A stretch of DNA of 64,000 nucleotides from Turritopsis dohrnii (lineage: Eukaryota; Cnidaria; Hydrozoa; Anthoathecata; Oceaniidae). Positions 23,183 to 34,447 of this stretch are shown in pieces (the stretch's first letter is position 1; each line of letters begins with the position of its first letter). Location of the stretch: assembly GCA_027922465.2 (NCBI GenBank), contig BQMF02000061.1, forward strand, positions 744,001-808,000, given 5' to 3'. The notes beneath the pieces are model-generated. The model was not told the DNA's origin. It saw only the letters and a program-made list of their open reading frames with translations, and ran no database searches. A program made the translations under genes and the position numbers.

Positions 23183-24716
23183 ACAAGATGCCTTGACAGG
23201 CAAAAGGATTTCTGCCAAAATCTGCTGAAATATGAAAGAAAAAGCATATGACATATTTGAAAAAGGTTATATGATTTCCAAAATAAAAAATCACATTTCT
23301 AATGTATATAATCCCTAGGACATTGTCAAAAGATAAGTGACAATTTGTGAGACTTATAATATATATATACTGCCAATAAACTGGATTACATCTGAATGAC
23401 ATTAAATATTCTTTATTTTGTTGATAAGAAATAATATCAAGGATATATTGATCCTTTCAGATATCACAATGTATATGCACGTAACTCATAAACTGTAAAA
23501 GTTCTGAATTTCTGAATTTGATACTTGGTGTCAATCTTCCTAGCAGACTTCCTAAATTACAAGCACAAAAATGCATGCAGATTTTGGTCATGCAAAATAC
23601 ATCCACATAGACCAAAAGCAACATTATAACTGTTGTAGTTTGTTTTGATTAGCAATATGGAAAGCACTTACAAACATTCTTGATCTGAGTTACCATTCAT
23701 GACCTGTTTATAAAAATTCTTGAAGAAATTCAAAAAAAGGTTGAATGATTTTTACGACATAACATTGCATCTCTGATTTCATATGCACCCAAGGGCATTG
23801 CGAAAATATAGTTGACACTATGCGAAACTTTATTGTATACGTATATACACCATTGATAAACTTAACTACATCTGAATGACATAAAACATCCTTTATTTTG
23901 GGGGTACGAAATAATATTAAGTTTATATTGATTTTTTCGGATATTACAGTGATTACGTATGTAAATCATGTTCTTTAAGCATTTGACATGTACCGTCAAT
24001 CTTCTTAATTACAAATGGAATTATCAATATTTCAAACACAAAAAGTAAACAATAATTTTGATCATTAACAGTTATATATACTTATATATATATGTTCTAA
24101 AGCACACACATAACATAATTATATATATAACTGAAAGGAAAGTTTTGTATTGCTACATAATGTATCTTTTGACTTTACAGACAGTTGTTTTACAGATGTT
24201 TTAATTTGCTATTGTGATTAGTCACTCGTAATAAGGGACATTGACAGTATAACTTAAAAACTGATCAAACAATAAAACAAGTGGTGCAGGGTAGACACAA
24301 ATTTTCTATGTTGGAGCTGAAGAAGAAACTAAGCTGAGCCAAAGTATCCAGAGCTTAAAAAGCGTAACAGCTCATATACAAAACAAACGAAGATGTTTTG
24401 AATTTAGACAGGCTTAAAGAATCTAAAAACATTTCTCTCTAAAAACAAACAAATAGCTACCTTTTTGACTCTTCTATTTACAAAACGTTGAAAACTTCTT
24501 TTTAATTAGAAAAGAATGATCCAGTTCAAGATAATTATAAGTTTCTTCTATGGAAATTCTTTTTTTATCTTCAGATACCCATATCTATCATTTTCAAGAA
24601 ACTTTAGAAAATTTAAAATGGTTTCTACCTTCACATGCGAGATAAGCATAAGTTTCATGTAAGCGAACACACGAAATTTCAAAAAACCGCTAGGTTTGGA
24701 CAGCAGAAAAAAAAAA
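23183..24716 (+). repeat. Composite unit, type C copy 2 (uninterrupted)
   Basis: This is the uninterrupted reference copy for the unit split at 12754-18659. It lacks both the 4.1-kb insertion and the 268-bp MITE and so shows their empty sites. The tail is AAAAAACCGCTAGGTTTGGA followed by CAGCAG and an A-run, and is followed by a 5'-truncated type A body. Confidence 0.85.
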
Positions 24717-25288
24717 ACAGGATAGCTTACCTAGGAACATGAAATAGAAAATTGTATTATATTTAGAAAAAGACTAATAGAAACCTTACGCATTTTTTTA
24801 AATCGATGTAAGCATACCGTTTTTGTAGTCCTTCATATCTGATTTGAAGCATCAAAAACTGCTTATTTATCAAGAATGACTACTAAGAATATTAGTTTCA
24901 CGTAGATTATCAGTTTGGATCATAAATGTTCTTGATTCTTTTAAGTTTTACAGCCGTACTACAACCTCTTCTATATCCATATATTCAACCAAGAAACTTT
25001 CACAGATCTACGCATGCTTCTTCGCTTCCATTTTTAAAACAACTACGGAAAACGTAAGAACGTTGCATAAGACTCACATGAAACAACATTTCTACCTTGG
25101 CATCTGCGACTTAGCCATATGTCAACTATTCCTTTCACTAGAGCTTATATTTTACACTTTTAGAGTCTTTTCAAGCAAAGTACTTGTATACAATGAATAT
25201 AGTGTGAGTTTAGACTGTTAAATCATAAAAAGAATGTAAGTTGGGAACATTAATGATTTGAGTGGCTATTTCCCATCGACAAAAATTG
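24717..25288 (+). repeat. Composite unit, type A fragment (3' half)
   Basis: It corresponds to the second half of type A (from ACAGGATAGCTTACCTAGG), but stops at GACAAAAATTG before the shared GGTTTGGACAG tail. Confidence 0.8.
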
Positions 25289-25734
25289 CAACAGCTCTGT
25301 TGGCGCCATGAAACTAACTTGCAAAGTCAAAACGAACCGTACCTCGTGACGAGAATAAAAGTGGATGATTAAATTCTCATATTATAAATCATTTCTCTTA
25401 ACAACTTTATTATGCCATTATTTCTGTTTATACGTATTTTACCAAACAGAAAAACAAAGAGTTAGTGGAAGGCCTCTACGCACGCAAAAACGATTGGCTG
25501 CTAATTAATTATCAATATCATTATCACTAGAGAGCATGCAGTTAGGAACTAACTGAATATGAATGATTATAACATTCCTTCTCCGTCGAAAATTTAAAAT
25601 AAAAGTTATCTTGTGTGAGCAATGCTTTGATTTGGACCAGCATGCATTGAAAACATTAAATATTTTAATAAACGAGACAATGTTAATCGTAACGATAACA
25701 TATTCGTCTGCCGGGAATTTCGAAATAACTGATA

Positions 25735-25950
25735 TACTGAGTGTATCACTTGATAAACCTAGTATATCAAACTTTACTGGGAATATCAGTTGATATTCGT
25801 AGTAAAAATTGATGTACTAGGAATATCAAATGATATACTTGGTATATCAAATGATATACTAGGAATATCAAAAGGTATGAAGTGATATACTTAGTATATC
25901 AAGTGATATACCAAGTATATCATTTGATATTCTTAGTATATCAAAAATAT
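25735..25950. repeat. Palindromic minisatellite
   Basis: About nine diverged units of 20-26 bp based on GATATAC-TNAGTATATCA. Each unit is itself close to an inverted repeat, so the tract can fold into many alternative hairpins. Confidence 0.8.
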
Positions 25951-26379
25951 GTGACAATCGGCTTCCATAATCTAATAAAACTTCCTAGAGCACCATGAAA
26001 GTTTAGATAACACTTTGAAAAGTTTTACCGGAGATCAAGCTGAAAAAGAAACATCATCAGTTTAAAAATCCATTAGAGAACACTCTTCCGTAGGTATTTT
26101 AATTTAAAAGTTTTGCATGATCTGATATTCATTTCGGTCAATTTACGGCAACCGAAAGTCTATATCCAGCTTAGTGATTTTGACAAGCTGGTTTGAGGGC
26201 AATACTAAAGCAGTGTCTATAAAGCAAGCACTTTTTGGAAAGAAAGATATGCCATCTATAGAGATTCCAACGTATCACATAGAACCCCATATAGAACTTA
26301 CGTAATTCACTGCTTTTTTTACAGATTGGTTGGTAATTTGTTACGAGAATGATGATTCAATATAAACACAGTGATTTTA
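25951..26379. other. Intergenic DNA with a small type A relic
   Basis: It contains a short piece similar to the type A body (around 26020-26100, CCATTAGAGAACACTCTTCC). No gene is seen. Confidence 0.5.
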
Positions 26380-27483
26380 AAAGATTTTAATTCAAAGTTG
26401 TATTCCCTAAAGAATCTTCAAGAAGTAATGAAGTAATAAAAAGTTTGTCGCGTCAAGAAAAGTCTGTGCTTAAGAAGTAATAACTTCGAATTCATTTAAT
26501 TACATTCCCGAGAGCATCATAAAAGTTAAGAGACTTTGAAAAATTTTGCCGGAGATCAAGCTTAAAAAGGAACACCGTCAGTTTAAAAATCCATTAGAGA
26601 ACACTCTTCCGTGGACGTTTCAAAATACTACTTTTAAAACTATACAGTATGAAAATCTTTATGTTGTTTGTACCTGAACTTCATAATAAAAACTTTTACT
26701 TGGCCTTGCGAAATAATAAAAATATCTGTGTTTCGTTTTTACCGTCAGCTTGATAGTATACAAATTTTAGAATCATACAATATTTTAAATTCGACTAGTC
26801 AATTAAAAAAGTGGTCATCTATTGATTAATAAAATAGGTATAAGTTGATGAGGAAGATGAGCTGTGCTTCATGATTCCAGAGCTTTATAAAAACAGGGTA
26901 GCTCATCTAGGAACATGAATTAAAAAATTGTATTATATTTAGAAAGACTAATAGAAACCTTACGCATTAAATCGATATAAACATACCCTATTGGTAGTCG
27001 TTCATATCTGTTTTGAAGCATCAAGAACTGCTTATTTATCAAAAATGACTACTAAGAATATTAGTTTCACGTAGATTATCAGTTTGGATCATAAATGTTC
27101 TTGATTCTTTTAAGTTTTACAGCCGTACTACAACCTCTTCTATATCCATATATTCAACAAAGAAACTTTCACAGATCTACGCACGCTTCTTCGCTTCCAT
27201 TTTTAAAACAACTACGGAAAACGTAAGAACGTTGCATAAGACTCACATGAAACAACATTTCTACCTTGGCATCTGCGATTTAGCCATATGTTAATTATTC
27301 CTTTCACTAGAGCTTATATTTTACACTTTTAGAGTCTTTTCAAGCAAAGTACTTGTATACAATGAATATAGTGTGAGTTTAGACTGTTAAATCATAAAAA
27401 GAATGTAAGTTGGGAACATTAATGATTCGAGTGACTATTTCCCATCGATAAAAATTGGTCTAGGTTTGGACAGTGAAAAAAAA
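26380..27483 (+). repeat. Composite unit, type A copy lacking the head
   Basis: It aligns with type A from GATTTTAATTCAA onward and keeps the full tail (GGTCTAGGTTTGGACAGTG plus A-run). The A-run passes directly into another type A head at 27484. Confidence 0.8.
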
Positions 27484-28057
27484 ACAAGATGCCCTACCGG
27501 GCAGAAGTATTCCTGCGGATGACTGTAAGACTTTCTGGAGCCTTTTCAGAAAGAAATGAGTGTTAGTTCACGCTTTAAAACCATATTCATAATGCAGAAT
27601 GATGTTTGCAGTATTTTACATTTTACCTTTTAGCTACGATAACTATTAAACTTTGTTGTTTCATATAAAACTTCAGTCTTGCATCAATTTAGAGATCTTT
27701 TCAAAAAGATTTCCATTCGAAGTTGAACTCCCTAAAGCATCTTTAAGAAGCAATTAACTAATTAAAAGATTATCGCGTTAAGAATAATCTGTGCTTTAAA
27801 AGGTGAATGTTTGTTCACGGTTTAAAACAATTTGCATAATGTGATATGATGTTCTTTGTGTTTTACAGTTTATCTTGTAGCTGTGAAAGAAGTAACATTT
27901 GTTATTTCATATAAACTTCACTGTTTTGCATCATTTACAGATTTTTTCAAAAAGTTTTTTATTCATAGTTATATTCCCTAAAGCATCTTCAAAAAGTAAT
28001 TAAGTAATGAAAACTTTGTCACATTAAGTTTTGAAGGGAAAAACTGTGGCGTAAATA
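27484..28057 (+). repeat. Composite unit, diverged type A head region with internal duplication
   Basis: The head is ACAAGATGCCCTACCGGGC. The first 300 bp align to type A. Then a second, more diverged version of the same early segment follows (from about 27800, GAATGTTTGTTCACGG). No tail is present. Confidence 0.7.
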
Positions 28058-28128
28058 CGTAATACGCAGGAATACAAAAAAACACGAACGGTTTCAAAGT
28101 ATTCCTTGCTTACGCAGGAATACAAAAA
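28058..28128 (+). repeat. One and a half hairpin mini-units
   Basis: A partial unit (TACGCAGGAATAC) is followed by a complete AACACGAACGGTTTCAAAG unit with its TATTCCT/AGGAATA hairpin, placed immediately before the type D head. Confidence 0.8.
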
Positions 28129-28135
28129 AAACAAA

Positions 28136-29754
28136 ACAAGATGCCCTTGCAGGCATAAGGATTTCTGCAAAATCAGCTGAAGCATGAAAATTGAAAGACT
28201 ATGAGGTAGTTTATACGTTCGCACTTGCGCCTTGTCTAATGTAATTCAATTGACCTGCGATTAGACATTGTCAATACTTTTACTTAAGAAAGCAAGAGTT
28301 TTCTCAAGTACAGGTCAGAGGCGTAGCCAGAGGTCAGTCAAAATTTGTGGAGGAGAGTTTAGTCATTTAAAGTAGAAAAGAAAAACGTGCAAGTAACCTC
28401 ATCGATACTTAAGACTGAAAAGAAATATCGTAATGTTGGGCTCCTCCACTTTTTGCGACTGAACTTGAATACACCTATGCAGGTCATTAGATTAACATTA
28501 GACAAGGCAAAAGTTCAACCGTATAAACTACAATTAAGACATTCTTAAAATTTAAAAAAGGTTGAATCATTTCCACGATTTATGTTTATTACACTTCCAA
28601 TCATGTATATATTCCCCAAAAATCTGGAAAAACATAATTGTCACTATGCAAAATTTTATACCAATAAACAATAAACTTGATTATAGAATGCCATAATGTT
28701 CTTTATTTTGTTGGTACGTAATGATATAAGGACACAGTGATTTACTCAGATAAGACAATGAGTATGCATGTAATTCAATCTAAATGTTATAAATTTATAT
28801 ATGAATTCAATACGTCTATTCTATCTTCCAAACCATATGATTGACATTCTTGAAATTTAAGAAAGGTTTAATCATTTCCGCAGATCATGTACTCCCCAAA
28901 AATCTGGAAAAAACATAATTTTCACTATGCAAAACTTTATACCAATAAACACCAATAAACTTGATAATATCTGAATGACGTAATGTTCTTTATTTTGTTG
29001 GTACGAAATGATATTAAGGATTCAGTGATCAATTCAGATGAGACAATGTAAGTTAATGTAAATGCCTACCATCCTAATAGAATTCCTAATTCACAAGCAC
29101 AAAAAGGAAAGCGTAGATTTTAGAAATTTGTGCTTTAATTTGAATAACAATGTCATTGCTATCTTTTTAATTTAGAAACATGCATTACCTGAACTAAATT
29201 TCATGAAAAGATTATAAAGATTTATTCAGAAACTTAAAAAACGTTAAATTTTTAATTACGTATACACGCCAGGGCATTATGAAAGGATAACTGACACAAT
29301 ACCAAACTTACGTTAACTCCCAATAAACTTAATGAACAAAATAACACCAAATTTATATGCTTTCAGATATTACAGTGATTACGCATGTACGGTCAATCTT
29401 CCAAATTACTAAGACTTCCCAAACATCCAGAAGTAAAAAAAGATTAGGATTATGAAATCTAAGACCTATATACATTTACCAAAATTAGCAAACATAACTG
29501 AAAGCAGAAATTTGAGTTAAAGGATGTCCAGTATTTAGAATATACAAGTAAATAAGCTAAAATAGCTAGAGAAACATCAAACATAAAATTGATGATGCAC
29601 AGGTAGAGGGTAGACAGAACATTCTTGTATGTTGTTAGAGCTGAAGAGGAAACTCAGCCGAGCTGTATGTATCCACAGCTTAAAAAGCACTACAGCCCAC
29701 ACATGAAACAAAGGATATTTTGGACAGTTTGGACAGCAGAAAAAAAAAAAAAAA
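28136..29754 (+). repeat. Composite unit, type D copy 1
   Basis: The head is ACAAGATGCCCTTGCAGGC then ATAAGGATTTCTGC. The body has internal near-duplications (CTCCCCAAAAATCTGGAAAA occurs repeatedly in this type). The tail is TTTGGACAGTTTGGACAGCA plus a long A-run. Confidence 0.75.
28206..28531. mobile_element. MITE with GTAGTTTATACG ends, nested in type D
   Basis: The ends GTAGTTTATACGTTCG and CGGTATAAACTAC-like inverse match over about 50 bp with some differences (shared GCCTTGTCTAATGT). Inside lies a degenerate CAGAGGCGTAGCC element at about 28316-28475, similar in its ends to the MITE at 17351. This gives two levels of nesting. Confidence 0.7.
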
Positions 29755-29797
29755 CCAAAGCCGGTTTTAATGTATTTCTTGCTTTCGCTGAAATCCA
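29755..29797 (+). repeat. One hairpin mini-unit, second sequence type
   Basis: CAAAGCCGGTTTTAATG is followed by TATTTCTTGCTTTCGC, placed exactly between the A-run of one composite unit and the head of the next. Confidence 0.75.
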
Positions 29798-31265
29798 ACA
29801 AGATGCCCTTGCAGACATAAGGATTTCTGCAAAATCAGCTGAAGTATGAAAAAAGAAAGACTACGACATTCTTGAAATTTAAAAAAAGTTTAATCTGCAA
29901 TATATATTTATTAAATTTTTGATCATGTACTCCTCAAAAATCTGGAAAAACATAATTGCCACTATGCAAAACTTTATACCAATAAACATCAATAAACTTG
30001 ATTATATCTGAATGACATTTATATAATGTTCTTTATTTTGATGGTACGAAATGATATTAAGGACTCAGTGATCAATTCAGATAAGACAATGAGTATGCAT
30101 GTAAGTCAATGTAAATGTTATGAATTTAATATGTATTGTCAATCTTCCTAACAGAATTTCTAAGGACAAAAAGGAACGCATAGATTTTAATGATACGAAA
30201 TACATCCATATACATACAAAATCAACATACATAACTGAAACTTAAACTTAAAAACTTAGAAACTTAAAAAAACATTAAATTTTTAATTACGCATACACCC
30301 CAGGAAATTATTAAAGCATAGCTGACACAATTTGAAACTTACACACTTTAACTGCCAATAAACTTAATGAACAAAAGAACAATAAATTTGAATAGATGCT
30401 GTAAGATATCACAGTGATTACGTAAGTCTTTTAATATGTACGGTCAATCTTCCTAATAACGAAAAGACTTCCCAAACAAAAAAAAGTAAACAAAGATTTG
30501 GATTATGTAAATATGTGATCCAAATTAGCAAACATAACTGAAAGCAGTTAAAATTTACAGACAGTCGAGATAAGTTTCCTATTTGCTATCGTAAATAGGA
30601 AGTCCTATTCCTAATCAAGGACATTAATAATAATACAGCCAAGAACTATACAATTAAATATGCTAACATAGCTAAGAGAAATACCTATCAAACATAAAAT
30701 GATGCAGGCAGAGGTTAGACAGATATTCTTGTTGTTGGAGCTGAAGAGGAAACTGAGCTGAGCTGTACGTATCCAGAACTTAAAATGCATTACAACCCAC
30801 AGATGAAACAAACGAGCTTTTGTATTTAGAAAGGCTTAAAAGAATTCCAGACATTTTCAAAAAAACAAAAACCTTTCCTTTTTGACACACTGTTTTTATA
30901 AAACATTGAGAACTTGTTTTTAAAAAAGAATGAACACAGTAGAATCTTTGTAAGATAATCATAAACTTCTACCCTCTACTCTCGGTCTTGGAACTGTAAA
31001 TCTATTCAACATTGATCAATCAACTTTTGGAAGTTTCTTCGGTCACGGTGTAGTGTACCATTTTGCGAACGGCGTGCAAATGTAAGTCGAAAAATACCCG
31101 GATAATCACATGGCGGAAATTCAAGCCAATAAACTAGCGCTACTAAAGTCAATTAGCACCCTTGCGAAATAGTGGGGCCTTATGCACCAATGAACATTAA
31201 GACGGCTTTTGTATGAACCAATCAAATTGGAGAAACAAATATGACTAGGTTTGGACAGTAAGATG
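29798..31265 (+). repeat. Composite unit, type D copy 2
   Basis: The head is ACAAGATGCCCTTGCAGAC. The body is similar to copy 1. The final 250 bp are different, but the tail still ends GACTAGGTTTGGACAGTAAG followed by an A-rich run. Confidence 0.75.
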
Positions 31266-31282
31266 AAAAAAAAAACAAAAAA

Positions 31283-31530
31283 AACAAAGACGATCGTAAA
31301 GGCTTTCTTGCTTACGCAGAAATCCAAAAACCAAAGCCGGTTTTAAGGTATTTCTTGCTTTCGCAGAAATCCAAAAAACACGAACGGTTTCAAAGTATTA
31401 CTTGCTTACGCAGGAATACAAAAAAGAAAAACAAAGCCGGTTTTAAAGTATTTCTTGCTTTCGCAGAAATCCAAAAAAAAGAAAAATAAAGCCGGTTTTT
31501 AAGTATTTCTTGCTTTCGCAGAAATCCAAT
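31283..31530 (+). repeat. Array of five hairpin mini-units
   Basis: Five units of about 45-60 bp are separated by A-rich linkers. Four have the TTTCTTGCTT[TA]CGCAGAAA hairpin with a GCCGGTTTT-type lead. One has the CACGAACGG lead with AGGAATAC. Leads and hairpins vary together in the clear cases. Confidence 0.85.
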
Positions 31531-31835
31531 AATAAGTTGAAAAGTTTTCTCTCTGCGTTTTGAGTGTATTGTTAAACTGATATTTGATTGGTTTAAAATC
31601 GTAAAGAAAAACCACGTGAAGTTCACATTTGGAATGCATTGTGTAAAGCAAGAAAGTCTGCTGACATTTTAAATGCGACCGCGACAATAAACGGCTGAGT
31701 TATAAGAACATGCAAGATTTGAAACGCCAGGAACGTATTTCTCTTCACGTGCAAACGAGCTTTATTTAGCGATAAAGCCAGCTGCAAAGGAAGTCTTATC
31801 GCTGGTTTTAAGTGCAATAATTTGGAGCAGGTGGT
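31531..31835. other. Unassigned DNA
   Basis: About 300 bp with no recognised gene or repeat, between the mini-unit array and the Helitron concatemer. Confidence 0.5.
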
Positions 31836-31887
31836 GATACAACGCAGGCTGAACATGGGCGGCGAGCGACGCCGCCTTGGCGGCTAG
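31836..31887 (+). mobile_element. Helitron subfamily 1, 3' end
   Basis: CAGGCTGAACATGGGCGG, then the complete GGCGGCG-AGCGA-CGCCGCC hairpin and GGCGGCTAG. It is joined directly to the next copy at 31888. Confidence 0.85.
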
Positions 31888-32889
31888 TCTATATATTAAT
31901 AGCCGATTCTCTGTCTGTTTGTTTGTTTGTTTGTTTGTTTGTAAGTCACGCAAAATGGTAGATTGAGTTGTGAGCGAAATTATTTCTTTTTTTGTGTGCA
32001 ACGTGAGTTCGAAGCAAATACATTGCAACCCCAATCGAACGTGACTTTTTTTGGCTGATGAACTAATAGGAATAACGTTTTGTTTTTATCATTATTGTTA
32101 GTTTTATATTCCACGTTGACTTGGCTTTGAAAACAGTAAATCAACTAAATACAAAGAAACTAACTGATTAAACATTTTGGACAAAAAGCAGCAGTGGCAG
32201 AACGTGACAGCATGTTCGGTTTGCTACTAACTCTTGACTGACTGTTTGAGACGGGTGAACTTTTTTTTTGAGCAATCAAAATGTTTAAAAACCGATAGGT
32301 AAAAAAAGAGTATCGTAAAACAAAATGGTTTTTATTTGCTTTTCTTTTAATAATTTAATTTCTTCTGTTAATTGTTAAGCGTTCTGATCGAACGTTTTTT
32401 TATTCTATTTATTCATTTAGCACGTGCCTTTTTTTTCTCCTCCCGTGTGAACTTTTTGATAAGAGAAACCATTCTATTGTTAATCTATTGTTACTCTATT
32501 GTTAGAGTAATTATGTTATTTTATTTTCTGCGACGTCAGTAGGAAACCATTGTATTGAGACCTTAATCGAATGCGACGTTTAGGGAAAATTATCTTGATA
32601 ACCAATAGGGATAACTGACGTTTTTTGGGGTCTGCGGTACAGGCGATGGGCTGACGAAAAATTTGGGTCTAATGTTTTTGGGGAACGGGTCTGTGACGTC
32701 ATCAAAACTTTTGATCAACGATATCTCTGTAACGGTTAGTCGTAGCTAAACGATCCCATACATTTTTTGATCAGTTTTTTTAGCTCTACAACATGGGTAC
32801 ACTTATCATTGCCAATTCTTTAATTTTGTTTTTCGTGAACTCAACACAGGCTGAACATGGGCGGCGAGCGACACCGCCTTGGCGGCTAG
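31888..32889 (+). mobile_element. Helitron subfamily 1 with internal foreign repeat (1002 bp)
   Basis: It has a TC start and a hairpin-CTAG end. The segment at 32166-32480 is the dispersed repeat also present at 12222-12700. After it, Helitron sequence resumes from its early core (GAGTAATTATGTTATTTTAT). The hairpin is slightly mutated (GGCGGCG-AGCGA-CACCGCC). Confidence 0.8.
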
Positions 32890-33330
32890 TCTATATATTA
32901 ATAGCCGATTCTCTGTTTGTTTGTTTGTCTGTTTGTCTATCACGCGAAATGGTAGATTGAGTTGTGAGAGTGATTATTTCATTTTATTTTGTGCGACAAA
33001 ACCATTGTATTGAGATCCTAATCGAATGCGACGTTTAGGGTAAATTATCTCGGTAACCAAGAGGGATAACTGACGTTTCTTGGGGTCCACGATTTTGGCC
33101 ATGGAGTGACGAAAACATTTGGGTCTAATTTTTTTAAGGGACGGTTCTGTGACGTCATCAAAATCTTTGATCGACGATTTCTCTGTAACAGTTGGTCGTA
33201 TCGGAACGATGCCATACATTTTTTTGATCAGTTTTTCGAGCTCTACAACATATAGGGCACACTTACCATTGCCAATTCTTTAATTTTGTTTTTCGTGAAC
33301 ACTCAACGCAGGCTTAACATGGGCCGATAG
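32890..33330 (+). mobile_element. Helitron subfamily 1 (441 bp)
   Basis: It starts TCTATATATTAATAGCCG at the previous CTAG. Its 3' end is decayed: GGGCCGATAG, with the hairpin lost. Confidence 0.8.
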
Positions 33331-33387
33331 TCTATATTCAAATAGCCGATTCTCTGTCTGTTTGTCTTTCACGCAAAATGGTAGATT

Positions 33388-33916
33388 AGTGAAAATAGAG
33401 CCTGTATTACAACAACTTACAGGTGAAGAAACCGGGTTCCAAGGGGTGAATACGAGCGTAGAAGCTAGAAGTGACATCAGTTCTCGCAGTTTTTGGTGTA
33501 ATAATAGTCAAGTGGCATTTTTTGACATAAGGGTGTTCAACCCTAACGCCGCACGATATTGTAACTAAAGTATTGCGAAGACGTATGAAGCGAATGAACG
33601 AGAGAAGATGAAGCTTTATAATAGACGTATTCTCGAAGTTGAACATGGTGCGTTCACCCAAATGATTTTTTCTGCAACTGGGAGCATGGGCCGAGAATGC
33701 AGCAAATTTTATAAGCGATTGGCAGAATTGATCTCAGAGAAAAGAAAAAGCCGTTACGACCTCATAGCATCATGGATTAAGAGAAAAATCGCCTTTTCAT
33801 TGATGCAATCAGTCTGCATATGTATCCGAGGTAGCCGAACAATTTTCAACAACAACCTAGCTGAATCATTGTCCTGTGACGCTGAGGCTAGCGAAGTCAA
33901 ATCTAACATGATGTAA
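33388..33916 (+). pseudogene. Retroelement C-terminal domain, possible restriction-endonuclease-like fold
   Basis: The frame reads PVLQQLTGEE, then ARSDISSRSFW, AFFDIRVFNPNA, EVEHGAFTQMIFSATGSMGR, FYKRLAELI and CICIRGSR. These blocks are familiar from the C-terminus of retroelement ORFs in cnidarians and fishes, where they follow a Cys/His motif. The D...FD-I-R arrangement fits a PD-(D/E)XK nuclease core, as in the endonuclease of R2-type LINEs. That assignment is inference. One in-frame TAA (33566-33568) splits the frame, where related sequences suggest glutamine. The RT and Cys/His parts are missing. A second, more decayed copy lies at 46125-46515 on the other strand. Confidence 0.6.
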
Positions 33917-34048
33917 ATGAAAATTGTAATAATTTAGTATAAATTTTCGCTACGCATAGGAACGAGGATTTTACTGGGAGTAATGTCGTGTCCTCAACTG
34001 TTAGTGCGGTACCTAGAAAAAAAACACCTTATAGTTTTTCGGGAAAAA
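33388..34048 (+). mobile_element. 5'-truncated retroelement 3' end, 13-bp target duplication
   Basis: The insert carries the last coding segment of a retroelement ORF, about 130 bp of 3' untranslated sequence and an A-rich end. The flanking 13-bp direct repeat AAAATGGTAGATT and the canonical empty site in other Helitron copies show a target-primed insertion rather than Helitron gene capture. Confidence 0.8.
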
Positions 34049-34447
34049 AAAATGGTAGATTGAGTTGTAAGAGTAATTATTTATTATTTCTTGCGCGACG
34101 TCAGTGTGAAGCCATTCCATTGAGACCCAAATAGAACGCGACGTTTAGGGAAAATTATATCGGTAACCAATAGGGATAACTGACGTTCTTTGGGGTCCGC
34201 CATACAGGAGATGGGGTGACGAAAAATTTGGGTCTAATTTTTGCGGGGACGGGTCTATGACGTCGTCAAGATTTTTATCAACGATATCTTCGAAACGGTA
34301 CGTCATAAACATATGATCCTATACATTTTCTTGCTCAGAATTTCGAGCTCTACAAGATGGTAGCACTTTCCATTGTCAATTCCTTAATTTCATTTTTCGT
34401 GAACTCATTGGGAGATGACACAACGCAGGCTGAACATGGGCGGCTAG

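Larger units (their letters stand above)
33331..34447 (+). mobile_element. Helitron subfamily 1 split by a retroelement fragment
   Basis: The 5' part 33331-33387 and 3' part 34062-34447 make one copy, ending GGGCGGCTAG. A 661-bp insertion lies between them, flanked by AAAATGGTAGATT at 33375-33387 and 34049-34061. Confidence 0.85.

Noticed and set aside
22196..23402. Minus-strand frames across unit junctions with similar peptides (SKPSGFLKF)
   Set aside because: Similarity follows from repeated DNA. The frames run through variable A/T-runs, shift between copies and lack consistent splice sites.
31283..31530. Regularly spaced repeats resembling a CRISPR array
   Set aside because: Linkers are A-rich and not unique spacers, units vary in sequence type and the genome is eukaryotic. 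They are hairpin mini-units of the composite repeats.
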